The notes beneath the pieces were generated by a model. It was not told the DNA's origin, searched no databases, and was given only the letters and a program-made list of their open reading frames with translations. Positions 27,535 through 35,631 of a stretch of DNA of 64,000 bases are shown here, piece by piece. A program made the position numbers and the translations under genes. The DNA comes from a bacterium 336/3 (GTDB lineage Bacteria; Bacteroidota; Bacteroidia; Cytophagales; Thermonemataceae). The first letter of the stretch is position 1; each line of letters begins with the position of its first letter. The stretch spans positions 3,681,521-3,745,520 of the forward strand of contig LJIE01000001.1 of assembly GCA_001281695.1 (NCBI GenBank), in the 5' to 3' direction.

Positions 27535-29559
27535 ATGCTTGCATCTCTCAAAATACGTAAAAGTCCACTATTACTTGCCAATATATTTTCATGGGTGTTT
27601 CTCATTACCATCAATACTTCTTTTTATTTAGTTTTAAGTTTGAAAAATAAAACATGGCTTTTAGATTTTGATGGATACCTCAAAGGCGTTTTAATTAATA
27701 TTTTTTTACTATTTGTATTCTTTTATCATAAATATCAATTAGATCGTTTCAAAGAAAAAGATTCTTCAGAACTTCTCAATAAAATCTTTTATACCAGTTT
27801 CTTTAGTGGTGCCATCTCATTGATGTTTTTTTTATTATTTTTTTTCACAAACAATAGCTTTTTTGAAGAAAACTTAAATAAACTTAATTGGTTTTACCTC
27901 ATTAGTATTCTTTTAATGTGTAATTTTCTTACTTATACATTTTTTTCTTTTAGAATACTTATTTTCAGACAAGCTCCTAAATATGTCATTTTTGCATGGA
28001 ATGCATTTATTTATATATTTTTTGCAAGTTTGATATTCAATTTTTTTGATTTTCCGTTTTTTAGTTTGCCCTATATTTCTATTCTAAGTGTTCTTGTACT
28101 TATTTCTTTAGTGTTTTGTGCTAATATGCATTGGGTTGCCTATCTTGATACATCTGCTAAACTCCGTAACATAGGAACTCTCTTTCTTATTTTATGTATT
28201 ACTTCATATTTCGCTTACATTCTTTTCTATTATTATAATAGGGAGGTTGTAAGAGCTGATTTTGGTTATTCACTTTATATTGTTGGTTTATTGAGTTTTG
28301 TAATTATCTATACTTCTATGGCTATATTAGTTTTAATATTCAATATTCCAACTACAGCCGTTTATAAGAAGAAAATTGATGAGATTTTAGCCTTTCAACA
28401 ACTCACTCAGTCATTACAAGTTGGTGATTCTGAAGAAAGTATTTATGAAGCATTTTTAGAGAATGCCGTTAATGTTACTAACTCTGATGCAGGTTATATA
28501 GAAGTTTTAAGAAAAAATTCTATGCATCATTTAGTTTTAAAGAATTTAGATCATCAAAGAACAACTGCCATTAGACTGGTTTTATTAGAAAAACAAATTA
28601 AACATTTAGAAGAAGATACTAATATTGATGGTTTTCAGTCTTTAATGGTTCAATCATTATATGATAAGAAACATCAAAAAATGGGAGAACTTGTTCTTCT
28701 TAAATTTCAAGAAGAAGGTTTTAATCATGAACAAGAAGATTTACTGAATACATTTGCCAAACAAGTAAGTATGAGTATTGAAAATTATAGGCTTTTAGGG
28801 CAGGTAATTGAAAAAGAAAAACTACAACAAGAACTTGACATTGCAGAAAAGGTACAAAAAAGTTTACTTCCTACTAATTTAAAATTTAATGAACAAATAG
28901 ATATTTACGCATTTTCGGAGTCTGCCAAGTCTGTAGGTGGCGATTATTATGATATTTTCAAGGTAACTCCCACACGAACATACATCGTGATTGGAGATGT
29001 TTCAGGTAAAGGGACAAGTGCTGCTTTCAATATGGCTCAAATGAAAGGTATCTTTCAAAGTTTAGCACAATTGGATATGCCTCCAGAATACTTTTTATTA
29101 TACGCTAATCAGGCTGTTTCACAATGTTTTGAAAAAGCTTCTTTTATTACAATTACTTTACTTCTTATTGATACTCAAAAGCAAGCTATAACAATGGCAA
29201 GAGCAGGACATTGTCCAACTCTTTATTACAATGCTCAAACCCAAGTAGCAGATTATATTCAAGATAAAGGTTTAGGTTTAGGCATCATGAGAAACAAAGC
29301 CTATACCAAGTTCATTGCAACTACACAAATTAAATATGCTGCTGGTGATATTCTATTTTTATATACCGATGGAATCAGTGAAGCGAAAAATACAAAAGAT
29401 GATGAATATGGATATGATTTATTAAAATCTACTTTTGCTAAGAATATACACTTACCCATCGAAACTATACAAACCCATATTATAGCAGATGTACATCTTT
29501 TTTGCGAAGGCTTACCTCCTCAAGACGATTATACATCACTGATTATCAGATTTTTATAA
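27535..29559 (+). CDS. Membrane-anchored SpoIIE-type PP2C phosphatase with GAF domain
   Basis: A 674-residue protein. About eight hydrophobic segments fill the first ~280 residues, followed by a GAF-like domain (about 290-420) and a short coiled coil (KLQQELDIAEKVQKSLLP). The PP2C/SpoIIE phosphatase domain is about 450-674. The metal-binding aspartates are present in GGDYYDIF, IGDVSGKGTSAA, YTDGISEAKN and QDDYTSLII. This class dephosphorylates anti-sigma-factor antagonists in partner-switching pathways. No such partner gene is adjacent. The membrane part and the GAF domain are the likely signal inputs. Confidence 0.9.
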   Translation: MLASLKIRKSPLLLANIFSWVFLITINTSFYLVLSLKNKTWLLDFDGYLKGVLINIFLLFVFFYHKYQLDRFKEKDSSELLNKIFYTSFFSGAISLMFFLLFFFTNNSFFEENLNKLNWFYLISILLMCNFLTYTFFSFRILIFRQAPKYVIFAWNAFIYIFFASLIFNFFDFPFFSLPYISILSVLVLISLVFCANMHWVAYLDTSAKLRNIGTLFLILCITSYFAYILFYYYNREVVRADFGYSLYIVGLLSFVIIYTSMAILVLIFNIPTTAVYKKKIDEILAFQQLTQSLQVGDSEESIYEAFLENAVNVTNSDAGYIEVLRKNSMHHLVLKNLDHQRTTAIRLVLLEKQIKHLEEDTNIDGFQSLMVQSLYDKKHQKMGELVLLKFQEEGFNHEQEDLLNTFAKQVSMSIENYRLLGQVIEKEKLQQELDIAEKVQKSLLPTNLKFNEQIDIYAFSESAKSVGGDYYDIFKVTPTRTYIVIGDVSGKGTSAAFNMAQMKGIFQSLAQLDMPPEYFLLYANQAVSQCFEKASFITITLLLIDTQKQAITMARAGHCPTLYYNAQTQVADYIQDKGLGLGIMRNKAYTKFIATTQIKYAAGDILFLYTDGISEAKNTKDDEYGYDLLKSTFAKNIHLPIETIQTHIIADVHLFCEGLPPQDDYTSLIIRFL

Positions 29560-29603
29560 AATACTAAAATTTTATCATTTTTTATAACGAATCTTACATC
29601 TAT

Positions 29604-29635
29604 AAAAGGGATATTTTACATAAAATATCCCTTTT
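29604..29635 (+). terminator. Terminator after the SpoIIE-type gene
   Basis: AAAAGGGATATTTTA-ca-TAAAATATCCCTTTT, a perfect 15-bp stem ending in T's. Confidence 0.88.
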
Positions 29636-29775
29636 TATTTTGTATATACACTTTTTTATATTTTTTTATTTGGCAAAATATTACTTTTGCAGTTACTTTT
29701 TATTTATTTAAAAGCATATATGTTTATATTTGCAAAACATATACTTAATAAAAGATACATAATCTAGTAAAATCC

Positions 29776-32700
29776 ATGAAGAGATATTATTACTTTCTTA
29801 CCATACTCTTGCTCAGCAGTCCATTATGGTTAAAAGCACAAGTGCCATTAAAAAGCTATAATCAAGATTTTTTAAGAGACCATGGACATATCCGTTGCTA
29901 CTCTATGGAGTACGATGATATCATCCAAAATAAAAAGAAGCATAAAGTTGGCTCTGAAGAGAGGGAGAGGCAAATTCGTCAATGGGTAGAAAAATACAAA
30001 AGAGAGCAAGCCAGTAATACAGAAAGACGCTCCAGTATTTTTTACATTCCTGTAGTTGTTCATGTTGTACACAATGGAGAGGCTATTGGAACAGGTAGAA
30101 ATATTCGTGCTGCACAAATACGTTCCCAAATAGACGTTTTGAATGAGGATTTTAGAAAACTTACTGGTTCAAGAGGATTTAATACAAATCCTGTAGGAGC
30201 AGATACAGAAATTGAATTTGTATTGGCTAAACGTAGAAATGATGGAACTGCCTTTGCTGTAGGAGAAGAAGGTATTAACAGAGTAAATGGTAATGCTTTA
30301 GGTTGGCCTGCTACTCCTGTTACCTATGATGCATTTGGTAATCCAAATACAAACTTTGTAAACAATACCATCAAACCAGCAACTATCTGGACACCAACAG
30401 AATACATGAATATTTGGACTGTCGATATGAGTGGAGGAGGATTACTTGGATATGCTCAATTCCCTGAAGATTCTGGTTTAGAGTTAGGTGTAGGTGGTGG
30501 TGATTGTGCTTCAACTGCAAACACAGATGGTTTTGTTGTTCGTTATGATGCTTTTGGTTCAAGAGATAAAGAAGCTACTTATGGAACAACTTTTACATTA
30601 TGGACGGGTGTTGCAGAATATGGAAGAACTTCTACACACGAAATAGGACACTTCTTGGGTTTACGTCATATTTGGGGAGATGCGACATGTGGAAATGATT
30701 ATTGTGATGATACTCCCACACATCAAGCACCCAATGGTGGTTGTCCCACTCACCCCAAAAGCAATACTTGTGGAACGGCAGATGAAATGTTTGAGAACTA
30801 CATGGACTATAGCTCTGATTTTTGCATGAATATTTTTACACAAGACCAAAAAATCAGAATGAGAGCTGTTTTAGAAAACTCAACTAGAAGAAGAGAATGG
30901 ACTAATTCACCTGCTCTTATTCCTCCTTCTACAAATTTTGGCTCTCTTATCAATATTATTTCTCCAACGGCTGATATCTGCTCTGCAACTCCTACTCCTG
31001 TAGTTACTGTTAGAAACATGGGTAGTAATACTCTGACAAGTATGGTCATTAGTTATCAAGTAGATGGTGGTGCCGTACAAACTTTTAATTGGACGGGAAC
31101 TATTGCTGCTGCTGGTACATCAAATATTAATATGCCTGCTATTACTGTTACAGCTGGCGACCATACATATAGAGCATTTGTAAGTAGCTCTAATGGGGCT
31201 GCCAATACAGCAACACCTGGGCAAAATGATTTAACATTTTCTTTTACTTATACTGTAAATGGAGTGGCGTTACCTTTTGTCGAAAATTTTGATGGAAATA
31301 TATTTCCTCCTAAAAACTGGCAACTCAGTCAAGTAGGTGGTGTAGATTGTGCAACATGGACACAAAGAACTGATGTTACAGGTTCTACAGGGACTCTTAC
31401 TTCTGCTGCATTCATGAATCATTTTATCTATGATCCTGCTGGTAATCAGGAAGATGAATTGATTACACCTGTTTTAGATTTAACTACAGCGACAGCATCT
31501 GCTCAATTGGCATTTGATGTAGCTTACCGAAGATATGATAATACAACCAATGAGCGTTTAAGAGTATTTATCTCTACTGACTGTGGAGCTACTTGGGTAG
31601 CCACTCCTATTTTTGATAAAGCTGGTACTACATTGGCTACCCTTGGAAATTCAACAACAACTTTCAGACCTACTGCTTCTGGGAATTGGAGAAATGAAAT
31701 AGTTTCTTTAAGTGGTTATACAGGTCAAAGAATTCGTTTAAAATTTGTAAGTTCTAATCAGTTTGGTAATAATATGTATGTGGATAATGTACGTGTAACA
31801 GATAGACCTCTGGTATCATTTGTTTCTGCAACCACAGCTAATACAGAAAATAGTGGTACGGGCACTACAGATTGTAGAGGTTATCAGGATATTAACATTG
31901 CATTGGCTATTTCTGCTGCACCCACTGCCAATGCTGTTGTGAACTTTACACTATCTGGTACAGCCAATAATGGAGCAGACTATATTTTAAATGCTTCTAC
32001 TGTTACATTCCCCGCAGGTAGTACAGCTAATCAAAACCTGAGCGTAAGAATTTATAATGACCAAGCTATAGAATCTTTGGAAACTGCGATTATTACTATC
32101 AATACAGTTACAAATGCTGCTGCAGATCCCACTAGAAATGTAAATACAATTAGTATAACAGATAATGATGCTGGTCCTGTGGCTGCTAATGCTGGTGGTA
32201 CACTATTGTCTGAAAATTTTGAAGGCACTGTAACAGGTTGGACTTTATACACTACGACTGGAGCTGTGAATGTTTGGCGTATAGGTACACAAAGAGTGTT
32301 AAATGGAACGAATAGTGCCTATATTTCACAAAGTGCTGCCAGTGGAAACTACAACAATACAACAGGTGCTGCTTTATTACAAACACCTGTTATTAATGCA
32401 ACAGCATACCCTACAAATAATTTACAAGTTGCATTTAATTTTCAGTGTAATGGCGAGCGAGTTGGTGCAACTGATTATGACTACGGCTCTTTATATTATG
32501 CTTTAGCTGCCTCACCTACTACTTGGGTACTTATTGAAGGTGCTAATCCTTCACCTTATAGAGGTGTAACTACCACCACAGCTCGTACTGTGAGTTTACC
32601 TGCAGTTCTACAAGGACAGCAGTTTCATTTGGCTTGGCGTTGGGATAATGATAATTCTACACAAAATCAGCCTGCTTTTGTGATTGATAATATCGTTGTA

Positions 32701-33768
32701 TCTGCTTTAGCAGTAACAGGAACACCTATTCAAACTGCTACTTATACTGCACCTGCTACTGCACAGCAAGTATATTTAGGTCCTAACTCAACTGTTTTTG
32801 CATATAACCCAGCCAATGGAAATTTGATTGCAAGAATAGAAAATACTTCCTCACACGATTATGGCTGTACACAAATCTATGTGGATAGAGCAGGTACAGG
32901 AGCTTCACAATTTACAACAACTGCTACATCTGAGTATTTGGCAAGTAAAACGATTCGTGTAATTCCATCAAATAATAACCCTACAGGGTCTTATAATATC
33001 AGAATTTACTATACCAATGCAGAAGTAACAGGTTGGGAAGCTGCTACAAGCCAAGTGAGAACAAGTGCTGTTATCAACAAAACATCTGGAGCAATTAGTG
33101 CTTCTACTCTTGGAGGTGCATCCACAACAGGTTCACCAACAACTCAAGGTACTTATGGTACAGATTTCTGGATAGAAAGTGGTTTTAGCAATGGTTTTTC
33201 TGGTTTGGGTATGGGTTTGCCTCCAAATCCACTACCTGTGAAGCTCATTAGTTTGCAAGCTATTTCAGAAACAAATCGTGTACGTATAACTTGGAAAACA
33301 GCTTCGGAAATTAATATTGATAATTTTGTTGTAGAAAAAAGTTTAGATGGCAAAGAGTTTTTTGCAATTGGAGATGCAGATGCAACAAACAATGGTTCAT
33401 ACATTTTGTATGATAATCAGCCTAAAATGGGTGAAAATTATTATCGTTTACGTATTATTGAAAATGATAATAAATCATATTATAGCAATATAATTTCTGC
33501 TAATTGGGGTGTAGGAACAACTATCAATGCTTATCCAAATCCTACTTCTGATAAATTAAATATTGAAATTACAAGTTTTGAAGATACTCAAGTACAATAT
33601 CGATTAATCAGTTCGTTAGGACAGGAAATATTACAAGGCTCTCAAGAGTTTTCTAATAGAAGAACAAAAACTCAAGAATTGGATGTAAAAGGATTGGCAA
33701 AAGGTGTGTATATTTTAGAAATAAACAATGGAAAAACCCGCCAACAAATCAAAATCGTAATTCAATAA
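29776..33768 (+). CDS. Secreted M43-family metalloprotease with type IX secretion tail
   Basis: A 1330-residue protein with a signal peptide (about 22 residues, ending LKAQ). A pappalysin/ulilysin-type zinc protease domain (about 55-375) has the motif HEIGHFLGLRH at 288-298 and a Met-turn ENYMDY. A CARDB-like region follows (about 390-490), then two jelly-roll-like segments (about 490-670 and 800-970) with a Calx-beta domain between them (about 678-795). The C-terminal ~75 residues are a type IX secretion sorting domain (AYPNPTSDKLNIEI ... GVYILEINNGK). It should be exported through the outer membrane, cleave proteins outside the cell and be anchored or released there. Confidence 0.92.
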   Translation: MKRYYYFLTILLLSSPLWLKAQVPLKSYNQDFLRDHGHIRCYSMEYDDIIQNKKKHKVGSEERERQIRQWVEKYKREQASNTERRSSIFYIPVVVHVVHNGEAIGTGRNIRAAQIRSQIDVLNEDFRKLTGSRGFNTNPVGADTEIEFVLAKRRNDGTAFAVGEEGINRVNGNALGWPATPVTYDAFGNPNTNFVNNTIKPATIWTPTEYMNIWTVDMSGGGLLGYAQFPEDSGLELGVGGGDCASTANTDGFVVRYDAFGSRDKEATYGTTFTLWTGVAEYGRTSTHEIGHFLGLRHIWGDATCGNDYCDDTPTHQAPNGGCPTHPKSNTCGTADEMFENYMDYSSDFCMNIFTQDQKIRMRAVLENSTRRREWTNSPALIPPSTNFGSLINIISPTADICSATPTPVVTVRNMGSNTLTSMVISYQVDGGAVQTFNWTGTIAAAGTSNINMPAITVTAGDHTYRAFVSSSNGAANTATPGQNDLTFSFTYTVNGVALPFVENFDGNIFPPKNWQLSQVGGVDCATWTQRTDVTGSTGTLTSAAFMNHFIYDPAGNQEDELITPVLDLTTATASAQLAFDVAYRRYDNTTNERLRVFISTDCGATWVATPIFDKAGTTLATLGNSTTTFRPTASGNWRNEIVSLSGYTGQRIRLKFVSSNQFGNNMYVDNVRVTDRPLVSFVSATTANTENSGTGTTDCRGYQDINIALAISAAPTANAVVNFTLSGTANNGADYILNASTVTFPAGSTANQNLSVRIYNDQAIESLETAIITINTVTNAAADPTRNVNTISITDNDAGPVAANAGGTLLSENFEGTVTGWTLYTTTGAVNVWRIGTQRVLNGTNSAYISQSAASGNYNNTTGAALLQTPVINATAYPTNNLQVAFNFQCNGERVGATDYDYGSLYYALAASPTTWVLIEGANPSPYRGVTTTTARTVSLPAVLQGQQFHLAWRWDNDNSTQNQPAFVIDNIVVSALAVTGTPIQTATYTAPATAQQVYLGPNSTVFAYNPANGNLIARIENTSSHDYGCTQIYVDRAGTGASQFTTTATSEYLASKTIRVIPSNNNPTGSYNIRIYYTNAEVTGWEAATSQVRTSAVINKTSGAISASTLGGASTTGSPTTQGTYGTDFWIESGFSNGFSGLGMGLPPNPLPVKLISLQAISETNRVRITWKTASEINIDNFVVEKSLDGKEFFAIGDADATNNGSYILYDNQPKMGENYYRLRIIENDNKSYYSNIISANWGVGTTINAYPNPTSDKLNIEITSFEDTQVQYRLISSLGQEILQGSQEFSNRRTKTQELDVKGLAKGVYILEINNGKTRQQIKIVIQ

Positions 33769-33780
33769 AAATATATAACA

Positions 33781-33814
33781 AAAAAAGCCTCTAAGAATTC
33801 TTAGAGGCTTTTTT
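33781..33814. terminator. Bidirectional terminator between protease and trpE
   Basis: A perfect 17-bp inverted repeat (AAAAAAGCCTCTAAGAA and its complement) with no spacer, between convergent genes. Confidence 0.9.
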
Positions 33815-35217
33815 TATACTTTCTCTGCCCATTGGATTGCTTTTCTTAAAGCTCCCAATTTATTATTTACCTCTTGCAATTCGCTTTGTGTATCCGATTT
33901 GGCTACTACACCTGCCCCAGCCTGAAAGTAAAGTGTATTATTTTTACTTAAAAATGAGCGTATCATGATGGCTTGGTTAAAATCACCATTAAAACCCAAG
34001 AAACCTATACACCCACCATAATATCCTCTATTTCCATGTTCGTACTCATTGATGAGTTGCATAGCTTTGTGTTTGGGAGCTCCTGAAAGTGTACCAGCAG
34101 GAAAAGTATCTGCTACTAATTGCAGGGTGATAGTATTTTGGTGTGTTTCAGCTGAAACTTTAGAAACCAAATGAATTACATGTGAATAGTATTGTATTTC
34201 TTTGAAAGTTTCAACGTTTACGTGGTTTCCATTTCTGCTCAAATCGTTACGAGCCAAATCAACAAGCATCACATGTTCAGCATTTTCTTTGGGGTCATCA
34301 AAAAGTTTTTGAGCCAAAACCAAATCGGCTTGATCATCACCTGTACGTTTAAAAGTACCTGCAATAGGAAATATACTTGCTTTATTTCCTTTCACAACTA
34401 TTTGAGCTTCAGGTGAAGAGCCAAATATTTTAAAACTTCCATAATCAAAATAAAAAAGATATGGAGATGGATTAACTGAACGCAAAGCTCTATAGACATT
34501 GAACTCATCACCTTGAAAACTCTGTTCAAATCTTCTTGAAAGCACCATCTGAAAAACATCTCCCAACCTGCAGTGTTCTTTGGCTTTTTCTATCACTTCT
34601 AAAAATTCGGAATCTGTAAAATTAGATGACTCGTCATTGGTAAGTTTAAAATGATACTGAGGGATATTTCTGTTAAAAATAAGATTCTCGATTTCTTGCA
34701 GATGACTCTTTTCATCTTCTAAAAGATGTTCAAAAATATACAATTCGTTATTAAAATGGTTGATGGCAATCACGTATTGATAAACCTGATAGATAATGGT
34801 TGGTATTTTTCTGCTGTCGCTTTCAAAATCTTTGATTTCGACATCTTCAAAGTATTTGACAGCATCATAAGCCATGTAACCAAATAATCCGTTATTGATA
34901 AAATTGAAAGGGTTCTTTTCTACTTCAAAACTCTTAGCAAATATATCAAGAGCATTTACTACTTGTTTGGGAGTTGTAATAGGCTCTGCTTCTGCTTTTA
35001 CCTTAGGGTATTGTGTAAGAATAGTATTGTTTTTTACCTCAAAACGAGCTATTGGGTGAAAACATATATATGAAAAACTATTTTCATTGCCATGGTAATC
35101 AGAACTTTCTAGCAAAATAGAGTTTGCAAATTTATCTCTCAGTTTCAGATAAATACTTACAGGTGTTACTGTATCTGCTAGTAATTGTTTGTAGTTGGTT
35201 TTCAGTTTTAATTTCAT
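33814..35217 (-). CDS. trpE: Anthranilate synthase component I
   Basis: About 467 residues from MKLKLKTNYK; an ATG at 35226 would add three. The N-terminal LLESSDYHG resembles the tryptophan-feedback site of TrpE. The chorismate-binding domain is intact: FGSSPEAQIVVKG, PIAGTFKRTGDDQAD and FPAGTLSGAPKHKAMQLI. It makes anthranilate from chorismate with a glutamine amidotransferase subunit that is not encoded here. No trp gene follows; a terminator comes directly after the stop. Two tRNA-Trp genes and an apparent tryptophan attenuator lie immediately upstream on the same strand. A PabB-like role is less likely given the leader. Confidence 0.92.
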   Translation of the reverse strand: MKLKLKTNYKQLLADTVTPVSIYLKLRDKFANSILLESSDYHGNENSFSYICFHPIARFEVKNNTILTQYPKVKAEAEPITTPKQVVNALDIFAKSFEVEKNPFNFINNGLFGYMAYDAVKYFEDVEIKDFESDSRKIPTIIYQVYQYVIAINHFNNELYIFEHLLEDEKSHLQEIENLIFNRNIPQYHFKLTNDESSNFTDSEFLEVIEKAKEHCRLGDVFQMVLSRRFEQSFQGDEFNVYRALRSVNPSPYLFYFDYGSFKIFGSSPEAQIVVKGNKASIFPIAGTFKRTGDDQADLVLAQKLFDDPKENAEHVMLVDLARNDLSRNGNHVNVETFKEIQYYSHVIHLVSKVSAETHQNTITLQLVADTFPAGTLSGAPKHKAMQLINEYEHGNRGYYGGCIGFLGFNGDFNQAIMIRSFLSKNNTLYFQAGAGVVAKSDTQSELQEVNNKLGALRKAIQWAEKV

Positions 35218-35243
35218 AAAGCTCATTTTTTATGTGAATCTTG

Positions 35244-35314
35244 CACAGAGTGAGGGATTCGAACCCCCATAATTTATTTTGGAGACAAACGTCTTACCTT
35301 TAGACCAACTCTGT
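35244..35314 (-). tRNA. tRNA-Trp (CCA), second of tandem pair, next to trpE
   Basis: A 71-base cloverleaf. The acceptor stem ACAGAGT/ACTCTGT is perfect, with discriminator G. The D-arm is GTCT/AGAC with GG in the loop, and the anticodon stem TTTGT/ATAAA holds loop CTCCAAA, giving anticodon CCA. The T-arm loop is TTCGAAT. A1-U72 and G73 fit tryptophanyl-tRNA identity. CCA is not encoded. It differs from the upstream copy at about eight positions, several of them creating G-U pairs. Its 3' end is only about 17-26 bases from the trpE start. Confidence 0.9.
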
Positions 35315-35343
35315 AAAAAGGTTTTAGTTTAAGTATTTATTAG

Positions 35344-35414
35344 CACAGAGTGAAGGAATCGAACCTCCGTGATTTGTTTTGGAGACAAACGTCTTGCCAT
35401 TAGACCAACTCTGT
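35344..35414 (-). tRNA. tRNA-Trp (CCA), first of tandem pair
   Basis: A 71-base cloverleaf with the same acceptor stem and D-arm as the second copy, exactly 100 bases upstream of it. The anticodon stem TTTGT/ACAAA is fully paired around CTCCAAA (anticodon CCA), and the T-loop is TTCGATT. Its first base directly follows the U-tract of the attenuator terminator, so no separate promoter fits between them. Confidence 0.92.
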
Positions 35415-35452
35415 AAAATAAAAGAGGCTTTCTGCAAACAGAAAGCCTCTTT
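35413..35452 (-). terminator. Attenuator terminator upstream of tRNA-Trp genes
   Basis: On the minus strand AAAGAGGCTTTCTG and CAGAAAGCCTCTTT form a perfect 14-bp stem with loop TTTG, followed by TATTTT. It lies between the leader ORF and the first tRNA. Its left arm and loop contain CTGTTTGCA, complementary to TGCAAACAG in the leader ORF (35490-35498), which gives an alternative antiterminator pairing. Confidence 0.88.
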
Positions 35453-35477
35453 CAAAAGAATATTGTTAAGTTAAATA

Positions 35478-35552
35478 TTACATAGCAGCCTGTTTGCAAT
35501 CGGTTGGATTGCCTTGCCAAGTAGCTACAAAATATTTTTGAATAGTATTCAT
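35478..35552 (-). CDS. Putative trp leader peptide (24 codons)
   Basis: ATG at 35552 to TAA at 35480-35478 encodes 24 residues, starting MNTIQKYFVATWQG and ending TDCKQAAM, with Trp at codon 12. A ribosome stalled at that Trp codon would leave codons 19-21 (TGCAAACAG) free to pair with the terminator arm. A ribosome reaching the stop would cover them. An earlier hairpin, GCAATC (35507-35512) with GATTGC (35496-35501), competes for the same bases. Position, length and pairing fit a classical attenuation leader. Only one Trp codon is present, fewer than in the enterobacterial case. Confidence 0.72.
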   Translation of the reverse strand: MNTIQKYFVATWQGNPTDCKQAAM

Positions 35553-35584
35553 CAAATATGTTATGTTGTTTAGTTATTATGTTG

Positions 35585-35616
35585 CAATGATAGATTTTAT
35601 TTTTTAATCCTCCAAA
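35585..35616 (-). promoter_or_regulatory. Candidate promoter of the trp leader
   Basis: On the minus strand TTTG (35616-35613), a 20-base spacer and TATCATTG (35592-35585; one mismatch to TAnnTTTG). Transcription would start about 25 bases upstream of the leader ATG. Confidence 0.5.
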
Positions 35617-35631
35617 TTTTTTGAAAGAATC

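Noticed and set aside
29717-29743. Inverted repeat TATATGTTT/AAACATATA upstream of the protease gene
   Set aside because: AT-only dyads are frequent in such DNA; a -10-like TATATTTG lies in it but has no upstream half, so no site was called.
35561-35631. Possible T-box riboswitch upstream of trpE
   Set aside because: No T-box bulge sequence is visible. The leader ORF with competing hairpins explains the region better.
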